Source: Kribbella solani
GTDB lineage: Bacteria > Actinomycetota > Actinomycetes > Propionibacteriales > Kribbellaceae
NCBI RefSeq assembly: GCF_014205295.1
Contig: NZ_JACHNF010000001.1
Span: forward strand, 1,364,001 to 1,428,000
DNA: 64,000 nucleotides
Direction: 5' to 3'
The stretch's first letter is position 1; every line of letters starts with the position of its first letter. Below are positions 1 to 8,989 of the stretch, in pieces. Both the position numbers and the translations under genes were made by a program. The notes beneath the pieces are model-generated. The model was not told the origin of the DNA and searched no databases. It was given only the letters and a program-made list of their open reading frames with translations.

Positions 1-340
1 CGACCCGCGCGCCGAGCTGGAAGGCGGTCAGCAGCCGGGTCAGGTCGTTGCCTTCCTGCAGCTGCCGGCGGCCGATTTCCTCGAACACCCGGCGTACGGT
101 CTCGTCGCCGCGGTCGAACGTGGTTTCGTCCGGACTGTTCAGATTGGCGATCGACATGTCCAGCAGCCGGTGCACGAACAATTCGGCCGGCCCGAGCACG
201 GCGTCCCGGTCGGTGTCGAGGAAAGCCGCGTAATCCGGCCAGTGCTCCACCAGCCGGTCCCGAACCTCGGCCAGCAGGTCCGGCAGCCCTTTCAGCAGAG
301 CCTCTTCGAGCCTGCCCCGCTCAAACGGTTCCACACTCAT
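1..340 (-). CDS. PucR-like transcriptional regulator, N-terminal fragment
   Basis: Only the first 113 codons are inside the window; the gene continues to the left. The start is ATG at 340, preceded by a good GGAGG site. The visible protein is helical and acidic, has no membrane segment, and contains a stretch reading DLTRLLTAFQLGARV. Segments like this are common in the N-terminal sensory region of actinobacterial PucR/CdaR-type helix-turn-helix activators, whose DNA-binding domain lies at the C-terminus and so cannot be seen. It is divergent from the hopanoid operon across about 100 bp, so it may regulate that operon; this is inference from position. It could also be another RsbRD-N-type protein. 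Confidence 0.6.
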   Translation of the reverse strand, partial: MSVEPFERGRLEEALLKGLPDLLAEVRDRLVEHWPDYAAFLDTDRDAVLGPAELFVHRLLDMSIANLNSPDETTFDRGDETVRRVFEEIGRRQLQEGNDLTRLLTAFQLGARV

Positions 341-441
341 GGGATCCTCCAACGCAACTGTAACTCCGTGACAAATTCTTGCCGCCGGAATGTGGTCCAC
401 CGAGGCAGAGTTGGCAGGAAACTGCTTCGGATCATGGAAAG

Positions 442-1272
442 GTGCATCCAGACGGACTGCAAAAGGAACTCGGCAGGAGGGAACAGAGCGAGAACTTCCC
501 TGTCGTGCTGAAAGTCCTTCCCGGCGCCCCACGGGCGGGTCTGCATGCGATTTACGGCTATGCCCGTACCGTCGACGAGCTCGGCGACAGCTTCCCGGGG
601 GACCGGACCGCGGCGCTGCACGCGTTCGCGGCCGATCTCGACCGGATCTGGGCCGGCGAGGAACCTGATCACCCGGTGTTGCGCCGCCTGCGCCGGGTGG
701 TCCAGGACCACAATCTCGAACCCGATCCCTTCCGTCGTCTGATTCTGGCGAACCTGCAGGACCAGACGGTCACCCGCTACCAGACCTTCGAGGACCTGGC
801 CGGGTACTGCCGGCTGTCCGCCGATCCGGTCGGCCGGATGGTGCTGGGTGTCTTCGGCGTCAACGATCCCGAGACCGAGCGCCTGTCCGACCTGGTGTGT
901 ACGGCGCTGCAGCTGGTCGAACATTGGCAGGACGTCGCGGAGGACCGCCGGGCCGGCCGGATCTACCTTCCCCTGGACGATCTCGCGACGTACGGCGTAC
1001 CCGAGTCCGATCTTGATCAGCCGACGGCATCGGCGGCGCTGCGGGAGCTGATGACCTTCGAGACCGACCGGGCCGCGCGTCTCCTGGACGAGGGCGCCGC
1101 GATCGTCGGGCGTCTGCACGGCTGGGCGCGGCTGTCGGTCGCCGGGTTCGTGGCCGGCGGCCAGGCGACGGTTCGGGCCTTGCGGCGTCCGGGCGGCGAT
1201 GTGCTTTCCCACCAGGCACGCCCGTCGAAGGCCGACACGCTGCGGTTGCTGCTGAAGGCGGTGGCGCGATGA
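442..1272 (+). CDS. hpnC: HpnC, squalene synthase-family protein of hopanoid synthesis
   Basis: HpnC acts with HpnD and HpnE in the three-step route from farnesyl diphosphate to squalene; it is assigned the conversion of presqualene diphosphate to hydroxysqualene. The protein (276 aa) has the trans-isoprenoid synthase layout: ENFPV near residue 17, the first acidic motif DELGD at 45-49 and the second, DVAED, at about 164-168 followed by RAGRIYLP. The start is uncertain. GTG 442 gives the usual short lead before ENFPV; an in-frame TTG at 379 would add 21 residues with no ribosome-binding site. The 3' end overlaps hpnD by 4 bp. Confidence 0.9.
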   Translation: MHPDGLQKELGRREQSENFPVVLKVLPGAPRAGLHAIYGYARTVDELGDSFPGDRTAALHAFAADLDRIWAGEEPDHPVLRRLRRVVQDHNLEPDPFRRLILANLQDQTVTRYQTFEDLAGYCRLSADPVGRMVLGVFGVNDPETERLSDLVCTALQLVEHWQDVAEDRRAGRIYLPLDDLATYGVPESDLDQPTASAALRELMTFETDRAARLLDEGAAIVGRLHGWARLSVAGFVAGGQATVRALRRPGGDVLSHQARPSKADTLRLLLKAVAR

Positions 1273-2138
1273 CGTCCACGATCGACGACGCGTACGCGAC
1301 CTGTCTGGACATCACCAGGACCGAGGCCCGCAACTTCTACTACGGCATCCGGCTGTTACCGCCGCCGAAGCGCAACGCGCTGTCCGCGCTGTACGCGCTG
1401 GCGCGGCGCATCGACGACATCGGGGACGGCGACCTGCCGTTGGACGAGAAGCGCGCGGAGCTGGTCAAGGTACGGAAGAACCTCGGCCGGCTGGATGACC
1501 TGGATGAGCCGGTGTACGTCGCGGTGGCTGATGCGGCGCGCCGGTACCCGGTACCGCTCGGTGCGTTCGAGGAACTCGTCGACGGGGTCGAGACGGACCT
1601 CGCGGACGTACACATCGCTGACTTCGACGAGCTGGTCGTGTACTGCCGTCGCGTGGCCGGATCGGTTGGCCGCCTGTGCCTGTCGATCTTCGGTCCGGCC
1701 GGTGACAGCGACTTCGAGACGCTGGCGCTGTACGCGGACCAGCTGGGTATCGCACTGCAGCAGACCAACATCCTGCGTGACATCCGCGAGGACCTGACGA
1801 ACGGCCGTGTGTACCTACCGGCGGATGAACTGGAGCGGTTCGGCGTACGCGTCATGCTCGACGACCACGGTGCACTGGACGATCCGCAAGGGCGGTTGGC
1901 CGGGTACATCCGCTACGCGGCCGGTCGTGCGCAGGACTGGTACTCGCTGGGCTGGCGACTGCTGCCGTACCTGGATTGGCGTAGCGGCGCGTCCTGTCGT
2001 GCCATGTCCGGCATCTACTACCACCTGCTCTGCCGGATCGGTTCGAACCCAGTGCTGGTGTACAGCCAGCGGCTGTCGTTGTCGGCGGGGGAGAAGGCAC
2101 AGGTAGCTCTGACGTCACTGGCGGGAGGCCGGTCATGA
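1269..2138 (+). CDS. hpnD: HpnD, presqualene diphosphate synthase
   Basis: Condenses two farnesyl diphosphates to presqualene diphosphate, the first committed step to squalene here. The 289-aa protein carries both Mg-diphosphate binding motifs, RIDDIGD at residues 48-53 and RDIRED at 170-175 followed by NGRVYLP, and [14 protein letters not shown] near the N-terminus, all typical of the family. The start ATG overlaps the stop of hpnC and its own stop overlaps hpnE by 4 bp, so translation of the chain is probably coupled. Length and motifs are normal; nothing is missing. Confidence 0.95.
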   Translation: MTSTIDDAYATCLDITRTEARNFYYGIRLLPPPKRNALSALYALARRIDDIGDGDLPLDEKRAELVKVRKNLGRLDDLDEPVYVAVADAARRYPVPLGAFEELVDGVETDLADVHIADFDELVVYCRRVAGSVGRLCLSIFGPAGDSDFETLALYADQLGIALQQTNILRDIREDLTNGRVYLPADELERFGVRVMLDDHGALDDPQGRLAGYIRYAAGRAQDWYSLGWRLLPYLDWRSGASCRAMSGIYYHLLCRIGSNPVLVYSQRLSLSAGEKAQVALTSLAGGRS

Positions 2139-3499
2139 GGCGAGTAGCTGTGGTGGGAGGCGGTCTGGCAGGTATCACTGCGGCGCTGCAGCTCGCGGAC
2201 GCGGGTTGTGCGGTGGTGCTGCTGGAGGGGCGGCCGAAGCTGGGCGGTCTCACGCATTCGTTCGAACGGGACGGTAGGTGGATCGACAACGGTCAACATG
2301 TGTTCCTGCGGTGCTGCACGTCGTACCTGCGGTTGCTGGACCGTTTGGGCGTACGGGACCAGGTGCACCTGCAGCGACGACTGGACGTGCCAGTACGCAG
2401 CGGACGACGCCCTGGGGTCGGACGGATTCGACGGAACGAGCTACCGGCGCCGCTGCACCTGGGACCGGCTCTGGCGTCGTACCGCTGGCTCAGTCTGGTG
2501 GAGCGAGTCGCTGCGGCCAGTGGAGCGCTGGCGATGGGACGAGTGGACCGGACTGCTCCGGAGACTGACCTGCAGTCGTTCGGCAACTGGTTGGCGGCAC
2601 ATGGACAGGACGCGCGCGCTGTCGAGGCGCTGTGGGAGCTGATCGGGATAGCGACGCTCAACGCGCGAGCTGACGAGGCGTCGCTTGCGGTGGCAGCGAC
2701 GGTGTTCCAGCTCGGCCTGCTGGAACAGAGTGACGCCGCGGACATCGGCTGGTCGTTGGTGCCGTTGCAGCAGCTGCACGGGGATGCTGCTACGCGGGCG
2801 CTGGCTGCTGCCGGTGTCGCGGTGCGGGTGCGGGCGCGCGTACGCGCACTGAACGAACAGGATGGTGGTTGGTGTATCGAAAGTGGGCGGTACGACGACG
2901 TAGTACTGGCAGTTCCACCGACCGAGGCGGCGCGGCTGCTGCCGGACGGTGCGGTGGACGTGCCGGCCGGGTGGGCGGAGGCACTCGGTAGTTCGCCGAT
3001 CGTCAATGCGCATGTGGTGTTCGACCGGAAGGTACTGGACGAGCCGTTCGTGGCTGGGGTGGACAGTCCGCTGCAGTGGGTGTTCGACCGGACCGTGCAG
3101 TGCGGTGAGCGAGCCGGTGGTGAGCAGTACGTCGCGGTGTCCTTGTCCGCGGCGGACGAGTTGATCGACAGCCCGGTCGCCGACCTGCGTGACCTGTTGG
3201 TGCCTGCTCTCCGGCGGCTGCTTCCCGCGGCCGCCGACGCGCGTGTGAAGGAGTTCTTCGTGACCCGAGAACGTCATGCCACCTTCCGGCCGGCACCAGG
3301 CTCCGGCCGTCTCCGTCCGGCCGCGACCACCAGCCGTCCCGGCCTGCACCTGGCCGGCGCCTGGACCGCCACCGGCTGGCCCGCCACGATGGAAAGCGCC
3401 GCTCGCAGCGGTGAAGCAGCAGCCGCGTCGGTCCTGCGCCACACGCTCACCACCCGGCCGGCGAGGCTTGTGCTGGGCTCTGAGGATGTGGTCCTGTGA
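2135..3499 (+). CDS. hpnE: HpnE, hydroxysqualene dehydroxylase
   Basis: FAD-dependent amine-oxidase-like enzyme that reduces hydroxysqualene to squalene in the HpnCDE pathway. The 454-aa protein opens with the dinucleotide-binding fold [25 protein letters not shown] pattern, then GGLTHSF and DNGQHVFL, and ends with the flavin-contact segment [24 protein letters not shown]. All are normal for the family. It overlaps its neighbours by 4 bp on both sides. The operon position directly after hpnC and hpnD makes the assignment firm. Confidence 0.93.
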   Translation: MRRVAVVGGGLAGITAALQLADAGCAVVLLEGRPKLGGLTHSFERDGRWIDNGQHVFLRCCTSYLRLLDRLGVRDQVHLQRRLDVPVRSGRRPGVGRIRRNELPAPLHLGPALASYRWLSLVERVAAASGALAMGRVDRTAPETDLQSFGNWLAAHGQDARAVEALWELIGIATLNARADEASLAVAATVFQLGLLEQSDAADIGWSLVPLQQLHGDAATRALAAAGVAVRVRARVRALNEQDGGWCIESGRYDDVVLAVPPTEAARLLPDGAVDVPAGWAEALGSSPIVNAHVVFDRKVLDEPFVAGVDSPLQWVFDRTVQCGERAGGEQYVAVSLSAADELIDSPVADLRDLLVPALRRLLPAAADARVKEFFVTRERHATFRPAPGSGRLRPAATTSRPGLHLAGAWTATGWPATMESAARSGEAAAASVLRHTLTTRPARLVLGSEDVVL

Positions 3500-4536
3500 C
3501 TGCTGTGGAGCCGATGCCGTCGGCAACGAAGGTGGTGGATCTGCTGGCACGTGGTCGCGAGCTGGTGGAGCCGTCGCTTCGGCAGGCGATCAGTCGGCTC
3601 GACGAGCACACCCGGTTGGTCGCCTCGTACCACCTCGGCTGGTGCGACGTACACGGGCGGCCGGCGAGTGGTAGCTCCGGCAAGGCAATCCGCCCAGGAC
3701 TGACGCTGCTGGTTGCCGAAGCAGTTGCGGGTACGCCAGACCCCGGTGTACCCGGCGGTGTGGCGGTGGAGCTGGTGCACAACTTCTCCCTCATCCACGA
3801 CGACCTGATGGACCGCGACACGCAGCGTCGGCACCGGCGTACGGTCTGGGCGATCTGGGGCGACGCCACCGCCGTACTGGTCGGGGACGCGCTCGCCTGT
3901 CTCGCGGACGAGGTGCTGGGTGAGTGCGAGTCGCCGTACGCGCCGCAGGCTGGTCACGCGCTGGCTGTCGCGACCCGGGAGCTGATCCGCGGACAGGTGC
4001 TGGATGTCGCGTTCGAGCAGCGCAGCGACGTCAGCTTGGCGGAGTGCGTGGACATGGCGGTCGGGAAGACCGGTGCGTTGCTGGGCGCATCGGCTCAACT
4101 CGGGGCGATCCTGGCCGGTGCCGATCCGGCCACCTGCGAAGCGTTCCGGCGGTACGGGCGTGAGCTGGGGCTGGCGTTCCAGCTCGTCGACGATTTGCTG
4201 GGTATCTGGGGTGCGCCGGAGAAGACGGGCAAACCGGTGTTCGCTGACCTGCTGGCGCACAAGAAGACCCTGCCGGTGGTGTGGTCGCTGGAGTACGGCG
4301 GATCGCCTGGACAGGAGCTGGCCGCCTGGTTCACCGACCCGGAGGCTCCGACCGCGGACGATCTCCAGTACGCCGCAGTACTCGTGGAGCGCGCCGGTGG
4401 CCGCGAGTGGGCTATGGCCGAGGCGGAGGAGCGCGTACGCAGAGCAGGGAAGGCACTGGACGGTGCGGGCGTCCAGTCGGCCAATCGGGAGCAGCTCGAC
4501 CAGCTGGCCCAGTTCGTGGCGGAGCGGCAGCTGTGA
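3496..4536 (+). CDS. Polyprenyl (probably farnesyl/geranylgeranyl) diphosphate synthase
   Basis: All-trans prenyltransferase that should make the C15 allylic diphosphate used by HpnD. It has GKAIRPGL, the first aspartate-rich motif in LIHDDLMDRD and the second in FQLVDDLLG, which reads DDxxG rather than DDxxD, a form I know from actinobacterial homologues. The length of 346 aa is usual. Start GTG 3496 overlaps the hpnE stop (GTGA), and the end overlaps the cyclase gene in the same way. Product chain length cannot be read from sequence with confidence; farnesyl diphosphate is inferred from context. Confidence 0.9.
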   Translation: MTAVEPMPSATKVVDLLARGRELVEPSLRQAISRLDEHTRLVASYHLGWCDVHGRPASGSSGKAIRPGLTLLVAEAVAGTPDPGVPGGVAVELVHNFSLIHDDLMDRDTQRRHRRTVWAIWGDATAVLVGDALACLADEVLGECESPYAPQAGHALAVATRELIRGQVLDVAFEQRSDVSLAECVDMAVGKTGALLGASAQLGAILAGADPATCEAFRRYGRELGLAFQLVDDLLGIWGAPEKTGKPVFADLLAHKKTLPVVWSLEYGGSPGQELAAWFTDPEAPTADDLQYAAVLVERAGGREWAMAEAEERVRRAGKALDGAGVQSANREQLDQLAQFVAERQL

Positions 4537-6437
4537 CGGCCGAACGGGTCGCCAGCGAGGCGCCGGCCGACGTACGCGTGCAGGAGTGTCTGGACGCGGC
4601 GGTGGCGTACCTGCGGTCGCTGCAGCACGAGGACGGCTGGTGGAAGGGCGATCTGGCGACGAACGTGACCATGGACGCCGAAGACCTGATGTTGCGGCAC
4701 TTCCTCGGCGTTTCGACCGCGCAGACCGATGCGGAGACGGCGCGGTGGATTCGGTCGCAGCAACGCGACGACGGGACCTGGGCGACCTTCCCAGGCGGGC
4801 CTGGCGATCTGTCGACGACCGTGGAGTCGTGGGTCGCGCTGCGGATGGCCGGTGACGATCCGAAGGCCGCGCACCTGGCCAGCGCGGCGGAGTTCATCCG
4901 GTCTGCCGGTGGGGTGGAGAAGGCGCGGGTGTTCACCCACATCTGGCTGGCGCTGTTCGGGCTGTGGGAGTGGGACGACTGCCCGGATCTGCCGCCTGAG
5001 CTGATCTTCCTGCCGAGCTGGGCGCCACTGAACGTGTACAACTGGGCCTGCTGGGCCCGGCAGACGATCGTGCCGTTGACCATCGTCAGTGCGCATCGTC
5101 CGGTCCATCCGGTTGGGTTCACCGTTGCGGAGCTGCGGTCTGGTGCAGTGGCCGCGCCGTACGCGCCGGTGTGGAAGCTGGATGGTGCATTCCAGCGGCT
5201 GGACGTGCTGCTGAACGCGTACACGCGCTGGGGGCCGCGTGGTCCGCTGAAGTGGCTGCGGCGGCTGGCGATGCGGCGAGCGACCGAATGGATCGTGGCG
5301 CGGCAGGAGGCGGACGGTGGCTGGGGTGGCATCCAGCCGCCGTGGGTGTACTCGCTGATCGCACTGCGGCTGATGGAGTACCCGATCGACCACCCGGTGC
5401 TGGCAGCCGGGCTGCGTGGACTGGAAGGTTTCACGGTGCACGCGGAGACGGCCGATGGACCAGTGCGGTGGCTGGAGGCGTGTCAGTCGCCGGTGTGGGA
5501 CACCGGGCTCGCAGTGGGGGCGCTACTCGATGCCGGCGTACCAGGAGACGACGAGACGGTGCTCAAGGCAACCGATTGGCTGCTGACCGAGCAGATCGAC
5601 GCACCGGGCGACTGGCAGGTACGGCGGCCGGACCTGGTCAGTGGTGGCTGGGCGTTCGAGTTCGCCAACGACGGGTACCCCGACACCGACGACACGGCGG
5701 AGATCGTGCTTGCGCTGCGCCGGGTCGTGCATCCGGAGCCGGACCGGTTGCGCGGGGCGCTGGATGACGCGGTGGCGTGGACGACCGGGATGCAGTCTGC
5801 TGACGGGGGCTGGGGTGCGTTCGATGCGGACAACACGGACACCACGCCGCTGAAGCTGCCGTTCTGCGACTTCGGTGCGGTGATCGATCCACCGTCGGCC
5901 GATGTCACCGCGCACGTGGTGGAGATGCTGGCGGCCGAGGGGAAGAGCAGTTCGGCGGAGTGCCGGCGCGGGGTGGAGTGGTTGCTGGACTCGCAGGAAG
6001 CTGATGGGTCGTGGTTCGGTCGGTGGGGGACCAACCACGTGTACGGGACTGGGGCGGTTGTACCGGCGCTGGTGGCTGTGGGGATGCCGGCGGACGACCC
6101 GGTGATCCAGCGGGCGGTGCGGTGGGTGGAGGCGCATCAGAACGATGATGGTGGGTGGGGGGAGGACCTGCGGTCTTATGTTGACCCGGCGTGGGTCGGG
6201 CGGGGTGACTCGACGCCGTCGCAGACCGCGTGGGCGCTGCTGACGCTGCTGGCTGCTGAGGCTGACGGTGTAGCTGTGCAGCGTGGGCTTGCGTACTTGG
6301 TGGAGACGCAGCGTCCGGACGGTGGCTGGGACGAGCATCGGTACACGGGGACTGGCTTTCCTGGGGACTTCTACATCGGGTACCACCTGTACCGGATTGT
6401 CTTCCCTATTTGGGCGTTGGGCAGGTATCTCCGATGA
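4533..6437 (+). CDS. shc: Squalene-hopene cyclase
   Basis: Monotopic membrane enzyme that cyclises squalene to hopene/hopanol. The 634-aa protein has the catalytic DTDD motif at residues 384-387 (the DxDD acid) and several QW-type repeats, for example SLQHEDGWWKG, RQEADGGWGG, MQSADGGWG, SQEADGSWFG, HQNDDGGWGED and TQRPDGGWDE. The reading frame stays open about 250 bases further upstream, but the start at GTG 4533 fits the family length and the GTGA overlap pattern used throughout the operon. The end overlaps the next gene by 4 bp (ATGA). Confidence 0.96.
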   Translation: MTAERVASEAPADVRVQECLDAAVAYLRSLQHEDGWWKGDLATNVTMDAEDLMLRHFLGVSTAQTDAETARWIRSQQRDDGTWATFPGGPGDLSTTVESWVALRMAGDDPKAAHLASAAEFIRSAGGVEKARVFTHIWLALFGLWEWDDCPDLPPELIFLPSWAPLNVYNWACWARQTIVPLTIVSAHRPVHPVGFTVAELRSGAVAAPYAPVWKLDGAFQRLDVLLNAYTRWGPRGPLKWLRRLAMRRATEWIVARQEADGGWGGIQPPWVYSLIALRLMEYPIDHPVLAAGLRGLEGFTVHAETADGPVRWLEACQSPVWDTGLAVGALLDAGVPGDDETVLKATDWLLTEQIDAPGDWQVRRPDLVSGGWAFEFANDGYPDTDDTAEIVLALRRVVHPEPDRLRGALDDAVAWTTGMQSADGGWGAFDADNTDTTPLKLPFCDFGAVIDPPSADVTAHVVEMLAAEGKSSSAECRRGVEWLLDSQEADGSWFGRWGTNHVYGTGAVVPALVAVGMPADDPVIQRAVRWVEAHQNDDGGWGEDLRSYVDPAWVGRGDSTPSQTAWALLTLLAAEADGVAVQRGLAYLVETQRPDGGWDEHRYTGTGFPGDFYIGYHLYRIVFPIWALGRYLR

Positions 6438-7975
6438 CTGGGGTTGTCTGTACGCCGTTGTACGCGGAGTGGGTGGCGTTGCGGGGCAAGCTCACTACAC
6501 CGCCGGTGCGCACTGGGCGGTCGCGAGGAAGTCCGCTCGGTGGTCCGCTGCTGGTTGCGGGAGTAGCGGGCGCACTGGTCGACGGGATCGCCCCGGGAGA
6601 CCTGGTAGTCGCAACCGAGGTGTGGTCCGCCGGCAATGAAGGCGGTGATGGACGACGGGCGACGGCGAGTGCTGTGTCGGGTGCTGTGGGGGCTGCTGTG
6701 GCGGGTGCTGTGGCGGGTGCTGTGGTGAGTCGGGCGGCCGTGCTCGTTGCGGGGGAGTTGCGGCGGCGGGGGTTCACTGTGCACTTGGGGCCGGTGGTCA
6801 CCGCTGGTCGGGTGGTGGATTCTGCGGGGGAGCGGGCTGCTCTGGCGGCTCGTGGGGCGGTTGCTGTTGATACCGAGTCGGCGCTGCTCGCAGGGGACGA
6901 CGGGCAGACCGTGGTCGTGCGGGCGGTGGTAGACAATCCGGCACATCCGCTGCGTGGGCTGGGGATGCCGCGGCGGGGCGTACGGGCGTTGCGCGAACTG
7001 CGCCGGACGGCCGACGTGATCAACGCGTGGAGCGCGGCAACAGGTGAGCGGGAGCTGTTGCTGGCGGGACCACGCTCGTTCTGCGCGGGTGTGGAACGCG
7101 CGATCGGCACCGTCGAGCAGGCCCTGCGGCGCTTCGGCGCGCCGGTCTATGTCCGTCGTCAGATTGTTCACAATCGACACGTCGTCAGCGACCTGGAACG
7201 CCGTGGCGCGGTCTTCGTCGAAGAAGCCGGCGAGGTACCCGAAGGCGGCCTGCTCGTCCTCGCCGCGCATGGCGTCGCGCCGGCCGTCCGTACGCAGGCG
7301 GCCGAGCGGCACCTCCGCGTCATCGACGCGACCTGCCCGCTGGTCGCCAAGGTCCACCAGGAAGTACGCCGGTACGCCGACCGTGGCAGCACCGTCGTAC
7401 TCATCGGCCATGCCGACCACGAAGAAGTCATCGGCACCACCGGCGAAGCACCGGACCACGTCCTCGTCGTCTCGAACCCGGCCGAGGCCGAAACCATCCA
7501 CGTCCCAGACCCCGGCAACGTCGCGTACGCGATGCAAACCACGCTCGCCGTCGACGAAGCCGCCGAAACCGTGGACGTACTCCGCCGCCGCTTCCCGGCA
7601 CTGGACGGTCCGCGCAAGGACGACATCTGTTACGCGACCACGAACCGCCAGCAGGCCGTCCGTACCATCGCCGCCGAATCGGAGCTGGTGATCGTCCTCG
7701 GTTCCCAGAACTCCTCCAACTCCCGTCGGCTCGCCGAGGTCGCCGAGGCCGCGGGCACCCCCGCGATCCTGATCGACGACGCCGGCGAGCTGCCCCTGGA
7801 CCGCCTGGCCGGCGTCACCCGGATCGGGATCACCGCCGGCGCCTCCGCGCCACCCGCGCTTGTCGACAATCTGATCAGCTGCCTGTCCGGCCTGGGCCCG
7901 GTCACCGTGACCGAGTCCGGTACCGGCACCGAGGACGTCCGCTTCGCGCTACCGAAAGAGGTGACTCAGCCGTGA
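6434..7975 (+). CDS. ispH: Fusion: HpnG-like nucleosidase domain plus IspH (HMBPP reductase)
   Basis: Two enzymes in one 513-aa chain. Residues about 1-195 look like the purine nucleoside phosphorylase-like HpnG domain: VVCTPLYAEWVAL, APGDLVVATEV and AVDTESALLAGD. HpnG removes adenine from adenosylhopane. From about residue 208 the chain is a complete IspH, the [4Fe-4S] enzyme making IPP and DMAPP: GPRSFCAGVERAI with Cys217, DATCPLV with Cys301, DICYATTNRQ with Cys399, plus the AAHGV and SQNSSNS motifs. Between residues 80 and 100 the nucleosidase part has an Ala/Val/Gly repeat from short GCTGTGG-type DNA repeats, which may weaken or elongate it. It overlaps shc and hpnH by 4 bp each. Confidence 0.92.
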   Translation: MTGVVCTPLYAEWVALRGKLTTPPVRTGRSRGSPLGGPLLVAGVAGALVDGIAPGDLVVATEVWSAGNEGGDGRRATASAVSGAVGAAVAGAVAGAVVSRAAVLVAGELRRRGFTVHLGPVVTAGRVVDSAGERAALAARGAVAVDTESALLAGDDGQTVVVRAVVDNPAHPLRGLGMPRRGVRALRELRRTADVINAWSAATGERELLLAGPRSFCAGVERAIGTVEQALRRFGAPVYVRRQIVHNRHVVSDLERRGAVFVEEAGEVPEGGLLVLAAHGVAPAVRTQAAERHLRVIDATCPLVAKVHQEVRRYADRGSTVVLIGHADHEEVIGTTGEAPDHVLVVSNPAEAETIHVPDPGNVAYAMQTTLAVDEAAETVDVLRRRFPALDGPRKDDICYATTNRQQAVRTIAAESELVIVLGSQNSSNSRRLAEVAEAAGTPAILIDDAGELPLDRLAGVTRIGITAGASAPPALVDNLISCLSGLGPVTVTESGTGTEDVRFALPKEVTQP

Positions 7976-8973
7976 GCATGCCGCTGCGGCAGTCCATCCG
8001 CCTGGGCGGATACCTGATGAAGCAGAAGCTCCGCCGCCGGGAGAAGTTCCCGATCCTGCTCGAGCTCGAGCCGCTGTACGCGTGCAACCTGAAATGCGCG
8101 GGCTGCGGCAAGATCCAGCAGACCCACGACTGGCTGAAACAACGGATGCCGGTCGAGCAGGCGGTCGCGGCGGTCGAGGAGTGCGGCGCGCCGATGGTGT
8201 CGATCGCCGGCGGCGAACCGCTGATGCACAAGGAGATCGACGAGATCGTCCGGCAGCTCCTGGCCCGGAACAAGATCGTCTTCCTGTGCACGAACGCAGT
8301 ACTGCTGCCGAAACACCTGCACAAGTTCGCACCGCACAAGAACTTCGCCTGGATGGTGCACATCGACGGACTGCGCGAACGGCACGACCAGTCCGTGTGC
8401 AAGGACGGCGTGTTCGACGAGGCGGTCGCGGCGATCAAGCAAGCACAGGCCGCCGGCTTCCGGGTGATGACGAACACGACGTTCTTCGACACCGACAGCC
8501 CCCAGGACGTGATCGACGTACTCGACTATCTGAACGACGATCTGAAAGTCGACAATATGCAGATCTCGCCGGGGTTCGCGTACGAGAAGGCGCCGGATCA
8601 GGAGCACTGGCTCGGGCCGGAAGAGACGCGGCAGTTGTTCCGGAAGGCGTTCGGTGACGGTCGCCGGAAGAAGTGGCGGCTGAACCACTCGCCGCTGTTC
8701 CTGGACTTCCTGGAGGGCAAGGTCGACTTCGACTGCACCGCGTGGGCGATCCCGTTGTACTCGCTCAAGGGCTGGCAGCGGCCGTGCTACCTGATGGACG
8801 ACGGGTACGTGGCGACGTACCAGCAGTTGCTGGACGAGACCGACTGGAGCACGTACGGCCGCGGCAAGGACCCGCGCTGTGCCAACTGCATGGCGCACTG
8901 CGGCTACGAACCGACTGCCGTGGTGGCCACCCTCGGTTCACTACGCGAGTCCATCCGGGCCGCGATGGGCTAA
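7972..8973 (+). CDS. hpnH: HpnH, adenosylhopane synthase (radical SAM)
   Basis: Radical SAM enzyme joining a 5'-deoxyadenosyl group to diploptene, the first step to extended C35 hopanoids. The 333-aa protein has the CxxxCxxC cluster motif as CNLKCAGC (Cys38, Cys42, Cys45), SIAGGEPL, and the family N-terminus MPLRQSIRLG followed by LRRREKFPILLELEPL. Start GTG 7972 overlaps the previous stop; ATG 7978 is an alternative two codons in. It is the last gene of the operon; the next gene is convergent 16 bp away. No hpnO, dxs or ispG follows. Confidence 0.95.
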   Translation: MSMPLRQSIRLGGYLMKQKLRRREKFPILLELEPLYACNLKCAGCGKIQQTHDWLKQRMPVEQAVAAVEECGAPMVSIAGGEPLMHKEIDEIVRQLLARNKIVFLCTNAVLLPKHLHKFAPHKNFAWMVHIDGLRERHDQSVCKDGVFDEAVAAIKQAQAAGFRVMTNTTFFDTDSPQDVIDVLDYLNDDLKVDNMQISPGFAYEKAPDQEHWLGPEETRQLFRKAFGDGRRKKWRLNHSPLFLDFLEGKVDFDCTAWAIPLYSLKGWQRPCYLMDDGYVATYQQLLDETDWSTYGRGKDPRCANCMAHCGYEPTAVVATLGSLRESIRAAMG

Positions 8974-8989
8974 CGGATCTCCCGCGCGC

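Noticed and set aside
379..441. TTG-initiated N-terminal extension of hpnC
   Set aside because: No ribosome-binding site, and the 21 extra residues do not resemble the family; the start remains uncertain but GTG 442 fits better.
2039..2052. GGTTCGAACCC, resembling a tRNA T-loop
   Set aside because: It is inside hpnD in the conserved coding frame and no cloverleaf can be built around it.
4281..4532. Upstream extension of the squalene-hopene cyclase frame
   Set aside because: It lies inside the prenyl synthase gene, and the GTGA overlap at 4533 gives the normal protein length.
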